A stretch of DNA of 64,000 nt from Reticulitermes lucifugus (lineage: Eukaryota; Arthropoda; Insecta; Blattodea; Rhinotermitidae), in NCBI GenBank assembly GCA_026260175.1, contig JAKCWW010000025.1, positions 12,907-76,906 on the forward strand. Direction: 5' to 3'. The translations under genes were made by a program, and so were the position numbers. The notes below the pieces were generated by a model. The model saw nothing but the letters and a program-made list of their open reading frames with translations, ran no database searches and had not been told where the DNA came from. Below are positions 34,275 to 46,991 of this stretch, piece after piece (position 1 is the stretch's first letter; each line of letters starts with the position of its first letter).

Positions 34275-34370
34275 CTCCACCTAGCGACTAGGTTAAGTAT
34301 GTGTGGCACCATACTTCCGCTCCACCAAATGCCTTCGTCTCGTTTACAAGGACAAGTTTGCATTTACCTT
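34275..34370 (+). repeat. SINE 3' end (main family)
   Basis: CCTAGCGACTAGGTTAAG, GTGTGGCACCATACTTCC and AATGCCTTCGTCTCG follow the 3' module of 6629-6910 with scattered changes. Head and core are missing. Confidence 0.6.
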
Positions 34371-35439
34371 TCCCTCCAAGTAAATAGGTCTATAACAAAA
34401 ACGAAGAGGGCACGCCGAATTAGACAAATTCTTAATTAAAAAAAATTACACAGCCCTCTTATTGAGTTTTCCTATTTACCTGCCGGTAGCTGACGTCTTT
34501 TGTAAGTACATGCATCCGCAACTTGTTGTGCACACTGCCAGACGATGCACAAGTTGTTAGCACAGAACTCTGATAAAGCATTACACATAGAGCAAGCCTG
34601 TTTATTACAGCCTCAGGCAGCTTCAAGCAGGGAAGCTGGGCTGCAGCAACACTGTTTACCTTGCTGCAATAGCCTGTGTACTGAATGTTGATGCTTGTGA
34701 TAAGGCGCGTTTTGGAATATAATTGTCTACTTAACAATAAACAATACTGTATAAACGAATATATAATTAACATCTCTTAAAATTATAACCGTCTTTCAAA
34801 AAAGTCCATCAATATTAATTCACATGGAAAATAAAAAAACCATTCCACAATCTTCTGATTCTTCTTTTTCTTGGACCATAGACCCGTTCCGAGACTAACT
34901 GTATTATCCATCTCTTTCTTTGTCGGCTTTCCACAGGTTGTAATACACAATTTCTCTTTTAGTCTGTCCGACCTTACACACTTGTTCATAATCATTCCTA
35001 TATAACACCGTTTTGTCCTAAAGTTCTGGACTACGATAGACATGAATATCCTAGCTTTACTCAAAATTCAGGATGTAAATTATTTCGGGCGCAGAAACTG
35101 CAGTACTCAAAATATTATACAGAATGACCATCTCCTCACTCAAAGTTTTAGGCAATTTTCTATATCGGTATAACATCTACAACAGGAAGACGGTTGACTA
35201 AAAGGTGACACAATTTTACATGTTTTAAACAAACATAAACCGCATCTAAAATATATACCTAACGAACTGAATAAATTCCGGAGAGTAGCTCACTTAAAGC
35301 GCGTCTCTGTATAACCCGGCTCCTGACGCAACTGTTAACATTAACTGGCAGTGTTAAACAAGGATTATCATCTGGCCCTCAGAAATGGGATTGCCACATC
35401 AGTCTCTTATAAACGCATATTATCTAATAAGGTGAATGT
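34371..35439. other. Spacer, nothing recognised
   Basis: Short frames only. The 104-codon minus-strand frame at 34459-34773 has no recognisable motif. Confidence 0.4.
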
Positions 35440-35640
35440 AAAGCTGTCCCTGAGCATGCCATTAAGCCCTATGGGGGGAATGGAAGTATAGCTCCATTAA
35501 TTCTTAACGTGGGCACTAAATGGGGACAGTGGTCAGCTTCACGCCCCGATCGCCTTACGCCCGGACAATCGCTCTGTACCCATTGAATTGGGAGGCTGAC
35601 TTGGTCTTAGAGCCGGTCTGCACGCTTTGGAGAACAGATA
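35440..35640 (-). repeat. SINE (main family), inverted copy
   Basis: On the minus strand: TCAGCCTCCCAATTCAATGG, then a core CGATCGGGGCGTGAAGCTGA, then a 3' module TTAGTGCCCACGTTAAG, GGAGCTATACTTCCATTCC and AGGGCTTAATGGCATG. The order and spacing match 6629-6910. The tRNA-like head is not clearly preserved. Confidence 0.7.
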
Positions 35641-36288
35641 CGTCCCTGTGTCCCTTACGCTAATTCCACGTTATTTCTCCTAAACTGCAAATCCGAACAG
35701 CTATTTTTGTAAGCACAGGAATACATTTTTTGCAAAAAAAAAACACATTTGCCTTTTTAATACGGAATGTCAGAAAATATAAATGGTTTGCACAACTTTT
35801 TAAAATTCGATATACACCTACTGCGACCGTTGGATTGTCGTGAGACACAAAATACGCAGCATTTTCTACGCATATGCTTAGAGGTGAAAAAGCATGACAT
35901 GGCTCAAACGATCGTTAAGCTGCTTCACCCGTTTCAGCCATTGATATAACCAAGGAATGAAGTAAAAATGCTAAATTTATATAAAAAAAAAGAAATAAGG
36001 AATTGAAATTCCCTGGGTAAAACTTAAGAGACAATAATACGTAACTACAAGCATCCATACAGGAACTGCTTGAGAGATGTTACAGCATCTGACAACATAA
36101 GCTGTAACCAGAGAAAGTCTCAATTTCTATTCAATTCGATCGCCAAAGCATAACGACGTTTTGATTTATATTTATATACTTGTCCCACTTTTCTTTTCAA
36201 CTGAAGAAAGCACAAAAAACCGAAGAAGAAAATCTTGTTCACCGGCTCTTGCTTTCAGTACCTACAACGTTCTTAGAAACAGCCATGC

Positions 36289-36320
<32 letters not shown>

Positions 36321-36989
36321 TCCAGAAACCAACTTGTAATATAAAGTAGAGTTAATTTATCGTTTACCTTGCTAAATTTCTTGAACCAAACGTTCATTCA
36401 AGGTTAATAGGAAATGAAAAGTACAAGGACAAAGGCAAAAAAAGCTGTTGACAATTTACTTTTTACCTGAAAAGAATAAAGTCGTTGACCGCTGCCACAT
36501 AGAACAGGTCGAGGAAAGCCACCATTTACGGCTCTTTCCCACGTAATAAGACGTATACCTACCCCCTGTCCAATTAGTTCTTTGCGGGCCATAAAACATC
36601 CTACTCATAAAAAGGTTCCATTGTCCATAGCAAGATCACGAAACACTTTATTCCAGAAACTGTTTCTGTTTTCAGGACACACTTTTACATCACAACAATA
36701 ATAACGCTTTCCTGTTATTATACTTGTCGTTTATGAGTATCAAAATTCCCATAATATTCAATCGCTAAGATACTTAGTAAAGCTGTATGATCTTCAAGTA
36801 TCACTTAAGAGTCGGTATGAATCGATATGCGTGTATAAAATAACCTAACGCTACCGAACAGACTCCTTCGTGACAAGTTAAGAATTGCGCAGCTATCAGA
36901 GATATTCTCCGCGGTAACAGAAGTGATCGCCGTTTTCACAAAAGCACCCAACTGGTTCGAATTTTGAGCCACATGAATCACTCATTTTT
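35641..36989. other. Spacer with a GA microsatellite
   Basis: Apart from the (GA)n tract at 36288-36320, nothing is recognised. Confidence 0.45.
36288..36320. repeat. (GA)n microsatellite
   Basis: About sixteen GA units with one interruption near 36301. Confidence 0.95.
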
Positions 36990-37030
36990 TAGCCTGAAGA
37001 CGGAGGCAGCACGTTCATCCAAAATGCTTC
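36990..37030 (+). repeat. Hammerhead-core-like fragment
   Basis: CTGAAGA (36994-37000) followed by CGGAGGCAGCACGTTCATCC and AAAATGC. The stem GGAGG/CATCC and the CAGCACGTT loop match the copies at 19168 and 57305. The outer flank is not preserved, so it is a short remnant. Confidence 0.5.
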
Positions 37031-38097
37031 ACCCTTTCCATAAAAGACTAAGTCGTCACAGTAGTCATCAGAGAAATTCAAACACTCTCAATCTATATGT
37101 TCTAAGATCCAATTCAATACTACCCTCTCATCGAAACCCAGATATTGAAAGAATCCCTTCCCTTTAAGTTTCCAGATTACAGTCTTCCACATATTATTTT
37201 CCAGAACAATCAGACTCCGGATGTGAGGCGCCCTAATACTGCGAAGAAATTCTCCATTCTGCTTTGTTACCCACCATTTGCTCGAAGTGTAAGTTACATT
37301 AATAAGACCGCGCAATCCTCTTCATTTCCAGGTCTCTGCCTGTAGATCGCAGATTGTACTACGTCTAAGGTACGCCGCGAATAAGTAACAGTTAAATCGT
37401 CGAGACAGAGATTGTGTCTGAAACATTCGTGAGTGGTCTTCCTACAGGCGGTCAAGGTACCTTCATAGATATTTAATCATTATTTTCTCAATACAGCAGA
37501 TCATCAATATTACACAGACTTAAAACCTCAGTACTTCATATCGGTTATAGAACTGCCAAAAGCAGAAACAGAGAGAGACAGGAATACTTGGCGTCCCACA
37601 CTTCCACTTCCGTGGAACACTTGCCAAAAGCTGGCAGGTCAGTACCTGCATCGATAAATTTAGGAGACTGATCCTTGCACATATTAGAGTACACACGTGT
37701 AATGCTTTGTGTGTAATAACTTTGTGTACGCCTTGGAAACGCGGATAAAATTCTATCGGGGATTCAGTGTATATTACACATGATATGCCACCTGTAGTGC
37801 CGGTAATATAACGGCTTAATTACCAGCCTTCTGTTCTTCTTGCGGTCAGTTGAATAGATCGTGCAGATGCTTACATTTGTGGCCGATTGCATTCTACTGA
37901 CAATAATTCATGCACAATCCGGTCGAGCTTCCTGCAGGAAAATAACAAGCCTGACCCGTAATATCCTTGCTTCACGGTCAAAGCAGGGATCTTTAAAAAT
38001 TTAAACGAAAATTGCACTTCACAGCACGTATTTTTACAAATGGTCACTCGTAGATTACAAACGTAAAACTTACCAGTAACTACCAACGTTGTTGAGC
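37031..38097. other. Spacer with one unassigned frame
   Basis: A minus-strand 75-codon frame at 37088-37315 contains SKWWVTKQNGEFLR and GFDERVVLNW. It could be retroelement-derived but I cannot place it. No other feature is supported. Confidence 0.35.
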
Positions 38098-38395
38098 GGG
38101 GGTACGCGATGGAGCAGTTGGTTGAGGCACTGCGCCGCAAGCTATTGTGGTCATTGACAGTTTTCATTGGCTTAATCCTTCCGACCGCACCATGGCCCTA
38201 GAGTCGACTCAGCCTCTAACAGAAATGAGTACCAGGAATATCTCCGGGGGGGTAAAGCCGGCCGGTGCGCAGGGCTGACAACCTTGCCACCTTCACGTGC
38301 CGACTGTCTGAAAAACTGGTATCATTACCTCCTGGAACCCTACGGGTCTGCCCAGGCCTGCATAGGGATAGGTTCACCTAGTATAGCAGCGATCA
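38098..38395 (+). repeat. Full-length tRNA-derived SINE (main core)
   Basis: The head has an A-box-like AGTTGGTTGAGGCACTG (38116-38132) then GCGCCGCAAGCT. The core has GAGTCGACTCAGCCTC, GAAATGAGTACCAGGAA and GGTAAAGCCGGCCGGTGCG. A diverged 3' module with CACGTGCCGACTGTC and a CCAGGCCTGCATAGG end follows. The core GTACCAGG ... AAAGCGGCCGGAGCG is shared with 6629-6910 but the head differs, so the two copies look like related subfamilies. Confidence 0.75.
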
Positions 38396-39320
38396 AAACG
38401 TACAGCTATTAACAAACTTAAATAATTAAGGAATTATTACAGAAATTACTCTAAAATGTGACATTGACTACGTAGACAAAAAAGCTATGGTGACTTAAAC
38501 GGTTTGCGGCAGAAGTCGTTCGTACATTAGAAAAGAATTATGGCCACCTTGAAATACCGTTTCGTAGAAATATTTAAATAAGCATTGTAAGTCTCTCTAA
38601 TTGATGATGTGTATACGTATCAGTTGCTCTGGGTACGTAGGCTAGTCCAATACAAAACCACGAGAACACCATAGAATGAACATTTATGACACCATAAACG
38701 AACGGTAACGTGTTAGAATTACTTGCCACCTGCCTGTATATGTTTGGCACCCTACATTAAACAGTTTAATAGTTCTCAAGTGCTGAACTGTGGTTAAAGT
38801 TTCACTTTTACGGGAGACAACGTAAAAGCCATCCAGAAGGCATGGAGTGTATTTATAATTTTGAATGTCTGGATAAAGAATGGTGATTACAACGTGTAAT
38901 ATATTTGTTGGACAACATTTAATATTTTGTATTTTATTACGGTGAAATTATGTCAGGATTTATAAACAGATAAAATGCTATAAAATTACATATAAAAAGC
39001 GACGCATGTTTTATTAGAGCAGCCTTAGAAAGACACTATATTCTTTCAGGGCTACAAATTTCAAATGGATTAATATTAGCTTCCTACAAATAGATTTTCT
39101 TTCACGAAAGCCATTGAATATAAGGCAACAAATATATATTACATAAATATTTATTTCATGCCTCTAGGAAGACATATAGCGTCTCTATTAGCAAACCCAC
39201 CAAGTTAAAACTGTTTATGTAAATAATCGCCTTCATTCAGAGAACCATACACTGACTTGGCAAATGTAATGCACTTTCGGTGCCACTTCATTCCATGTCA
39301 AACAGAACAGAGATACTATG
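38396..39320. other. Spacer, nothing recognised
   Basis: AT-rich, with no supported feature. Confidence 0.45.
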
Positions 39321-39400
39321 TTAACCCTTTAATGTGCAGTGGATGCTATACATACCAACAAAGTTAATGTCAAAAAACACCATAGTGTAAGCACGAACAC
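39321..39400 (+). mobile_element. One end of a piggyBac-like MITE
   Basis: TTAACCCTTTAATGTGCAGT at 39321-39340, then GGATGCTATACATACC, parallels the left end at 6437 (TTAACCCTTTCACGCTCAG, then TTACTATACGCAGCG). No matching right end was found downstream, so the copy is partial or decayed. Confidence 0.4.
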
Positions 39401-41471
39401 GAATGTATTTATGCGTTTCACGTGATTCACATAGCGAATATTTCGCTCAACAGCATTAAATGATTGGCCTTTCTAATGGAGAAACAGAAGGTTTCCTGTG
39501 AGGTGGGAAGTGCAGCTTCAGACGTAGTTTAGATTAATTTTAGTCTTCAAAATGCAAACTGTATAATTCACTTTTCTGGAGAATCCCACGACTTATGACA
39601 CACATTTCAAAAGTCTATATGAAGACTGCAGTGACAAACTCAGGAATTCTGTTTTCAAAAATGGAGAAAACAAGAAATTCACACATGAAAATTAGAACAG
39701 GAGTGAACACGAGTCGTAAACAAACGTTTAAAATGCAGCAGTCAAATTCAGAGTTCGGATATACGTGGCTTAGCTAATGGTGGATGGTTAATGCAATCTG
39801 TACAATGGTTGGTTCCTTTACAATACTTTTTATTCCTCTACAAAAACCACTGGCCGATAAGCCTGTCGGAACTCCCCTACTAATGCCTTTTGTTCTCCTT
39901 TCTACACTCTTTTTATTTTATTTAAGGACCTAGCCCACCTATTCTCTTGGTGCGCCACGCTGCTAGAAGTATTTACCCAACCTAGAGGGCTTCGGTCCAG
40001 AGAACCTGTTTCCAACTGTGTAGATGCCCACACACTGCACGCATCTATTGATTATTTTAAAACTGAAGTTATGGTACTCTATCACTATAATATATACCAA
40101 AGGAAGCTACGGAAGACGATGATAGTCAATGCTAGCACCTATTAATAATACCCTATAGTATCTCAACTCAAACGTTTGGCCCCACCACGAAGTAATGTAG
40201 GAGGTTGTGTATAGTACTGTGCTGCACTGAAGGAATTTAAGCTTGCATATGTAAAAAGACATGCATAAACTAAATTCAATCAACAGCATCTTGTTTCATC
40301 AGTTGATACTTTTTCATTGGATCAACAGCCACACTTTTCTGAATTCCGAATTTCATTACTGTGTTCTAACATAATTTACCAGCGGAAAGGTCGCGTTGAA
40401 ATTAAATGTGAAATCACTTCCCTCTTTATTTCATACGTTGCTTCCATACTTTTTTTAAATATATCCACCTTCCTTCCTTCCTAACTCTGATGTATCTTGC
40501 ATTAAAACGGTTCTTCTGATGGCACAGTTTCGAAAGATCGTCAGAATTGTTTATATGCAAACAGCGCAAGAAGAAATAACACATACAGAACTATAAACAA
40601 TTTACATTCTCTCTCCCCGCCACACCCAAAACACTATATACATATGAAGCTAAATTACCAACACGTTTTCAGACATTTGTTTTTTTAATTTGTTAGACCT
40701 CAATATTCCTCTTTAGATGCATACATATTGCACAAAAAGCTTCATATATCAAATACACGGTACAAGAAATTAATATTCATATAATAGAGACTGATATGAA
40801 TCACTCTTGTGCAAAGAAAGCACTGATGACTTGGTACGCCGAAAAGTGTACTTCCTAAACAGAAATAAATTCTTGAGTAAGAGTTTTTAATAATAAATTT
40901 AAGATGTTACTCTTTGTTGAAATTTTTTAAAAATTCGCAAATACAGTCTTCAATGTTGGCGTGTAAAGCTACTGTAATATAGTTAATGGAAATCTTTCGG
41001 AGGCAGTTCTCTGTGGGTATTAAGATGTGCACATTCTTCATTCATGCGGAGTTGATGAAATCCTCAGTTATGGGTCAATGAAACATATAATTCAGTAGTA
41101 CGTGTAACAGTTTACGGTATTTTCATAGAGGGAATGCAGGATGCAGTTCCCAGAATATTATGAATTTGCTCGAGAAATTATTTAAATTTAATGTCACTAT
41201 TAAACAGTGGTTAAGCTAATCGGTTTCAATGGGAGGTGCTAAAAATAACTTTGTAAATGTCTCTGAGTATGAAGTATGAATGCTTTAAGCACTCTTACGC
41301 CATTAATCATTTTTACTCAGAACGCGCATCCGTTCTGTATGCTGACTTTAGAGAAGCAGTAAGAGAAGGATGGGGCAGTCTGCATAAGAAGAAGCCGTAA
41401 AATTTGATTCCTTACCAAATATTACAACTGTATTAAGAAAAGGAAGGTGGAAGAAGACTGAAGAATGGGTA
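39401..41471. other. Long spacer, nothing recognised
   Basis: About 2 kb without supported repeats or coding-like frames. Confidence 0.45.
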
Positions 41472-41616
41472 GAAAATGAACCAAATACAGGGTTTTAGTC
41501 AGAAAACCTGAAGGAAAGAATCACTTGAGCGAACTAGAAATAGATGAGGGTTTAATATTGAAATGGATGTTGAAAAAATACGGCGTAAAGGCCAATAATA
41601 ACAATAATAATAATGT
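41472..41616 (+). mobile_element. LINE 3' fragment (second lineage) with AAT tail
   Basis: Reads LVRKPEGKNHLSELEIDEG, then ILKWMLKKYG, matching LVGKPEGKRPLGRPRRRW.DNIKMDL in position and at nucleotide level. It ends in (AAT)n-like sequence at 41596-41616. The reading frame is still open over this short stretch, but about 30 bases of the basic motif have decayed. Confidence 0.65.
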
Positions 41617-42104
41617 GACATCAGTAATAATATGGGCAAATAGAACCATCTCAAAATCATTCAGAAAACATCTGAGCAACATAACTGCAAAGCACGACAC
41701 ACAGGAACTACCAAAAACAACTATACTGGGCATTGTGCACATACTTCGTAAAGTAGGCCTACTAATGTAAGGCACGAAACGTTTATTATGGAAAATAGCA
41801 TTACATGTACCACATATTGTAACCACAGAATAGCTGCAACATTGTATACACTAGAGACATAGTTTGTTTCAGGCATAACTCTAAATATTCTATATAAAGG
41901 TGATTCATAATAATAATACATTATTTAAATAATATGTATTTAAGCTTTATTTAAGGAAATTTAGTCACTGAATATTTTATGTAATCAGGGTATTTTCTTA
42001 CATTTTCGGTTTGTGTTATTAATGCCTGACCATCTCCGTGAGTCTGACTTCACATGAGAAGCATAATTAGGTTCGCCTCTGCTTTAATTTATAAGTTTGA
42101 AATG

Positions 42105-42255
42105 GTAAATTATTATTATTATTATTATTACAAATATTATTATTGCTGCCTGCTTTAATTTGTGTGTCATAATTAACATTTATTATCATTATTATTACGC
42201 AGTGTTATTATTGTTACTTGAAATGTTATTATCATCATTACTATTATCATTTTCA
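42105..42255. repeat. (ATT)n/(ATC)n-rich simple sequence
   Basis: A perfect run of about eight ATT units at 42111-42131 is followed by interrupted ATT and ATC runs up to 42255. Confidence 0.85.
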
Positions 42256-43062
42256 TCATTTCGAGCTTCGCTTTAAATGTAGGTACGTATTTCAGAATTG
42301 TAAATTACTGTAATCGGCTTTCACTTTTTGGTCCATACCACGGTAGTTTATTTACAAGTACGCTACATTTCACATCAAAACAATCACAACACATTTAAAA
42401 TATTTTAAACGCATGGTACCCAATGTTTGTATGACGTAAAACATACTCACACTTACTGCAATCTGTCTCCGCTCCGTCTAACATCGAACTCTATACAATT
42501 TCCACTGTTCAAACTTACGAGCAAGCTCCTCCCAGCTCATTTGCTGAGTTACTGTCGTTATGTATGGTGCTAAGTTGTATTATACGACTACAATGACACA
42601 TGCAGCTCATCATACGAACCCCTGCCGACAAAGTAAGTACCAAACTCGCTGGCCAACATGAGTCAGCTTACAACTTATAATTAGGGATTGTATTTGTGTA
42701 AATGAGAGAGTGACAAATTGTGAGGCGGGCGTGTACCGACTCAGGCAACTGCAGACAAAGAGTTCCTTCATTAAGCTCTTGTATTTAACTGAAATCAGTA
42801 TTACCGTACATCAATATGCATGTTAAGGAATCACATTAGTTATAAAGCGACAAGCATAGTAATTCATGAAAATTATTATTCTTATAATAATAACAGTATA
42901 TTCCGGCTACGGTGTTAAACAACTACGAGTAGATTATCAATTTTGAGTCTGATATTCTTTGGTCACATTTTCAGTTCTGGAAGACGTGACTTACATAGTG
43001 CATGCGCACAATTGTTACTTAAATTAATCGACTTACTTAACTAAAAAGAAATTTAATTATAG
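42256..43062. other. Spacer, nothing recognised
   Basis: No supported features. Confidence 0.45.
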
Positions 43063-43240
43063 TGCGCGGTTATCTCAGTTGGTATAGTGACTAAGCTACC
43101 GGCTGTATGACCGAGGACTAGGGATGCATTTTCAGGAAAATATGTCTCAGCTTCAACATTACATATCCATAGTTAACGTGGGTAAGAATGCGTGGAACAA
43201 CACTTCCAGTTTCTCACACGTCTGTATGATGCGGTGCGTT
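43063..43240 (+). repeat. tRNA-derived SINE with good head
   Basis: The head GCGCGGTTATCTCAGTTGG and TATAGTGACTAAGCTACCGG is strongly tRNA-like (A box plus anticodon region). The B box is decayed (GAGGACTAGGGATGC). The downstream AGTTAACGTGGGTAAGAATG and CGTGGAACAACACTTCCAG corresponds to the main-family 3' module. The core is shortened. Confidence 0.65.
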
Positions 43241-44261
43241 GTTAAACGCGGGGAGTATTTTACTTCGCTCTACTTTTGACGCACGTGTATTAAACCATCA
43301 TCAAATTCGATTCTTTTAGATAATGTTTTTAACAATGTTTCCCTTCAGGAACATGGAAAAAAAAAGATGAGAAGGGTAAAACAGAAAACGACTACGGGCA
43401 TGTTGCATGTTTAAGTTTCCGCAGACAGTCCAATACATTACAGCTGTAATAAAACAGTGAACAGCACGCAAACACATCTGCATGTGATTGAAAAACACTG
43501 ATCTTAATTTAGTTCCATCAGCAGGCAAAGTTCCGCAGAAAACCGGCAAACAAAACTACTTCTATTTTTGAAGAGGACTAAAATTTATATATGCTCTTTT
43601 GAATAGCCTTAACCTGAATAAGAATGCCGTCTGTCAGATTCTCAGTTCATACTTCGAACACGAAGGCATGCTTCTAAGTCAAGAGCCTGTGAAATGCTGA
43701 ACTCGTGTGGCTCGTCGTCTCACATTGCCAATTCGAAAACGTTTTACCCCGGACACTAATTTGAAGGCACTGTACACTTACTAAACTTTCTCTGTCCGAA
43801 ACCACCTCTGTCCAAAACCTTCTCTTTCTTCAGTAATAACTGTTGATAATACTTAATTGCTTTGGTAAAACAAGTAATTATAAATTAGTGCACACAGCCG
43901 AGAATAAAGAAACGTAATAGTAATTACAACAAAAATAACAATAATTTATATTCAAAAAGTAGGTTATTCAATCATTTTGTTCCTGTTCATCAGAAAAGTT
44001 TTGCCTTGTTCATCGAAACGGCATTTTTATTATCATAACGTTACTTTAAATAAAGCATTCGTTTTAAGAATGAGCCATATTTTGCATTTAACCAAATTAA
44101 TAAAACTGACACTTAAGTTCTCTTGTGGTTCCTTAGAATGACGTCATCAGCATCACATCAAGGGAAGTGAATGTAGCCCGCTACATTTGGAAACAATCAC
44201 GAATGTGGGATATATACGAGTATTTGGTTTATATAATAGTTAACCAAGGATATAAGTATAC
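43241..44261. other. Spacer, nothing recognised
   Basis: No supported features. Confidence 0.45.
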
Positions 44262-44548
44262 ATTCTTTCATTTATTCATTCATTTTGGGCTATTTCCAAA
44301 GCGTGTTCTGCATAGAATGAAACCTATAGCATCCTCCTTTAATTTCCAGCATCCTCGCTTTTCCATCCAGTAACTCCTTACGTCTCCTTCCTCGTCTTCC
44401 CATTACGTCTATCCTTCCCTCAATCTTTCATTCAATAACGTGTTTTAGGCAGTTCCTACGCAAGAGGCGATCAATCCAGATAGCCTTCCTTCTTTTCTTT
44501 GTTTGTAGGACATTCTCTCCTCCTTGACTCATTGTAATACTTATTAAT
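44262..44548 (-). mobile_element. RTE-like LINE 3' fragment
   Basis: The minus strand gives ECPTNKEKKEGYLD and then, after a frame change, WIDRLLRRNCLKHVI, EGRIDVMGRRGRR and KELLDG. This aligns with the tail of 23739-24372. The 3' end is an (ATGA)n-type repeat, ATTCATTCATTT on the plus strand near 44272-44286. Confidence 0.75.
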
Positions 44549-46873
44549 TTCTCGCACAAGTATAACAACACAAAATCTTAAATTTGCCGGAATATACAGA
44601 GAACATTTCACAAGCAAATTAGCATGTACATAACGCTGTGTTAATTTCACGAATACCACAAAAGAATACACGGCACTGGCCATCGCACAGCATCAGTTCC
44701 TTTTCCTATTTCTGGCAGTGAAGTAATCAGCGGTGCTGTATTCTTGTGTAGGCACTATAAAGAGTGGGTGGTCTCTGCATCATTATATTTCCCTTTTTTA
44801 TTTTTCATTCCTCACGCCACTAGCTTTTCTACTCATCGTATCTTTCATGCTGAACCATCTTTCTCTTGTTCTGTTACACCTATTTGCTCCACCTACTTAC
44901 ATCTCAAATGAAGTAAAAAATCACGTCCCCAAATTATATAAATTTACAGTTTTGTGGTCACTATGATAGGTATCGTGCCACAAAACCCACTAATTTTCAT
45001 ATCTATTTGTGGAAATAACACTACCTCAAAGGTAAAATGATATGCAAGCATCTAAGTAATTGCTGCACTAAAAGCTTATTTATGCAGGATGTTTATTACG
45101 ATGTGTAAGTGAAATAAACTAATGGTGAATTTGTCTGAGACTAGAGGGATAGATCGTTATAAAATGTGAATAATTTAAAATCTGAACAGAAACCAGATTT
45201 CATGAATTCTCTGGAAGTAACAAGAAATGTGCCTTCTAACTCGAAAACGTCAATAGCCATCACTTACAAGACAAACACCACGCATATAAGTTTCCTATAT
45301 GCAGTCCAAAATATGCGATTTTCATAATGTCATTAATAAACATCCTAACTTAGAGCTACTAGCTGCGAGCTGGACAGTCCGGGCATCGAATCCCGTCCAG
45401 ACCCTGTACAATGTTATTTCAGTATTCCATTTGCTACTACAATAAAACAGATCTGCCTCTTGATATCATAAGAATTGTAATTTTGCAAGGCCGCGTTTAA
45501 AAAACCTCGCATTGTCATGAAGGAGACATATTTAGAATAAAGGCTTCAGAACACCAAATTTCCACACAGCCACAAAAGAGGACATGTATACATGTATACT
45601 GGATTGTGTTGCCTGTTCGGTAGGTAGCTTTGTGTGAGTATTGTGTTGCCTGTTGGGTTTTTGAAAACGGTGTGTTTAAGTGTTCTGTTTAAGTACTTCA
45701 TCATATACAACAACGGGACGCAAACAATAAAGACCATGTACAGGCCTCGCATCAGTCACCCCTTCTTCACTTCGAAATATTGCTACATTTAATATTCACA
45801 CTATAAGTATCTATAGCCACACAAGCTAGAAAGGAGAATCTTCTTCTATAATAAAATTTCAGTACTTAATAAATTCCTCGGTTAGTAATGAAACACAAAA
45901 AGTTCCGTAAACATGAGCCTAGGACCGAACATAGCATTTGGCAGTCATGAGTCTGTTACTTTGGGCAACAACAGGCTATAATTTTACAAGCTTTGTTATA
46001 TAAAGCTTCATAAATACCGCCGCCATTTCATTGCTGCCCCAGAGCAATCTCAGCATTGCGTCGGAACTCTTCGCAATAACAGCCATTTTACTTACATACA
46101 TCTAACCGATCTCACTACATCTTTGGTCAAAAAAAAGAAGGAAATTATGGTTCATCATTTCATTACATTACACCGCCGACGCTCAGTTGATTAGAAGCTG
46201 GCATTAACTTCAATGTACATTTTCACTATAGTAATAATGAAGCCACGAGATGCGGCTGCGTGTATTTCACCTGATGAGCTAGCTAAGGATCACTTTACAC
46301 CATCGTCGTGTGGCTCCTTTCTGCCATCTTAGCTACAACATGCACACCGTAATACCAAAATATAATAATGTGTAACTGCTTATTATTTACACATTTTTTT
46401 TAGTCTGACTACGTACCTTTGTGTTCGGAAAGTTCAGGACAAAAATAACATCACTGCATTATATAATATATATATATAATTCAGCTTATAAATTCGGTGT
46501 TTTTGCTTCACTACACGTATAATGAAACTAAAATACACAATGTATATCTTTTTAAAATGATAGGAAAGTAATACGAAGTTTTAGCTTTTTGTATGCACTA
46601 CTGACATATATTTCGTACAGAAAATTAGAACTGATTTAAAATAGTTACTTGTGTAAATACTTCGAAAGATAGGGCCAATTTGTGGATGATTCAATACCAG
46701 CCATAAAATCGCATAATCATCTCTGATGTACTGCAACATAGGTACAATTTTAAAACTTCTAATTTGGCAACAATGCTTAAAAGAAAACAGCCTGAATTGC
46801 TGAAGCAGGCTTCTCCGGAAAGATCTTCATTTTAACCTCCCCTCAACCACCCCTTCCCCCAATCCTACACTAC
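44549..46873. other. Spacer with a SINE head fragment and a short direct repeat
   Basis: The SINE piece is at 45350-45415. ATTGTGTTGCCTGTT occurs twice, 35 bases apart (about 45604 and 45639). Nothing else was recognised. Confidence 0.45.
45350..45415 (+). repeat. SINE head fragment (main family)
   Basis: GAGCTACTAGCTGCGAGCTG, GACAGTCCGGGCATCG and AATCCCGTCCAGACCCTG match the head of 6629-6910 around its B box, with a deletion of the segment between GAATCCCG and TCCAGACC. Confidence 0.65.
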
Positions 46874-46991
46874 CTTTGCACTCTTGCGAGTAGAAGACTT
46901 CTTCCTTCTCCTCAAACTGCGCGACCCTTTCATATCCCTTGTGACTGAACCACTCTCCGCGCCGCTAGGAACAAACACCGAGCCCTCTTCA
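46874..46991 (-). other. Candidate host exon, 118 bp
   Basis: On the minus strand an open frame lies between an AG acceptor (AAAAACAG ending at 46992) and a donor (GCAAAG then GTAGTG at 46873). It reads EEGSVFVPSGAESGSVTRD, then MKGSRSLRRRKKSSTRKSAK. A stop occurs just before the acceptor and another two codons after the donor, so the frame is open only between the splice-like borders. GC content is above that of its surroundings. The peptide is Ser/Lys/Arg-rich with a basic end, like a regulatory insert. The acceptor lacks a good pyrimidine tract, no family is recognised and no neighbouring exon is visible. Confidence 0.3.

Noticed and set aside
40515-40545. CTGATGGCACAGTTTCGAAAG as a hammerhead core
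   Set aside because: The box lacks the required spacing and no stem II can form between it and GAAA.
43063-43130. A tRNA gene
   Set aside because: A good A box is present but the B box is decayed and no acceptor stem pairs. The downstream SINE module shows it is a SINE head.
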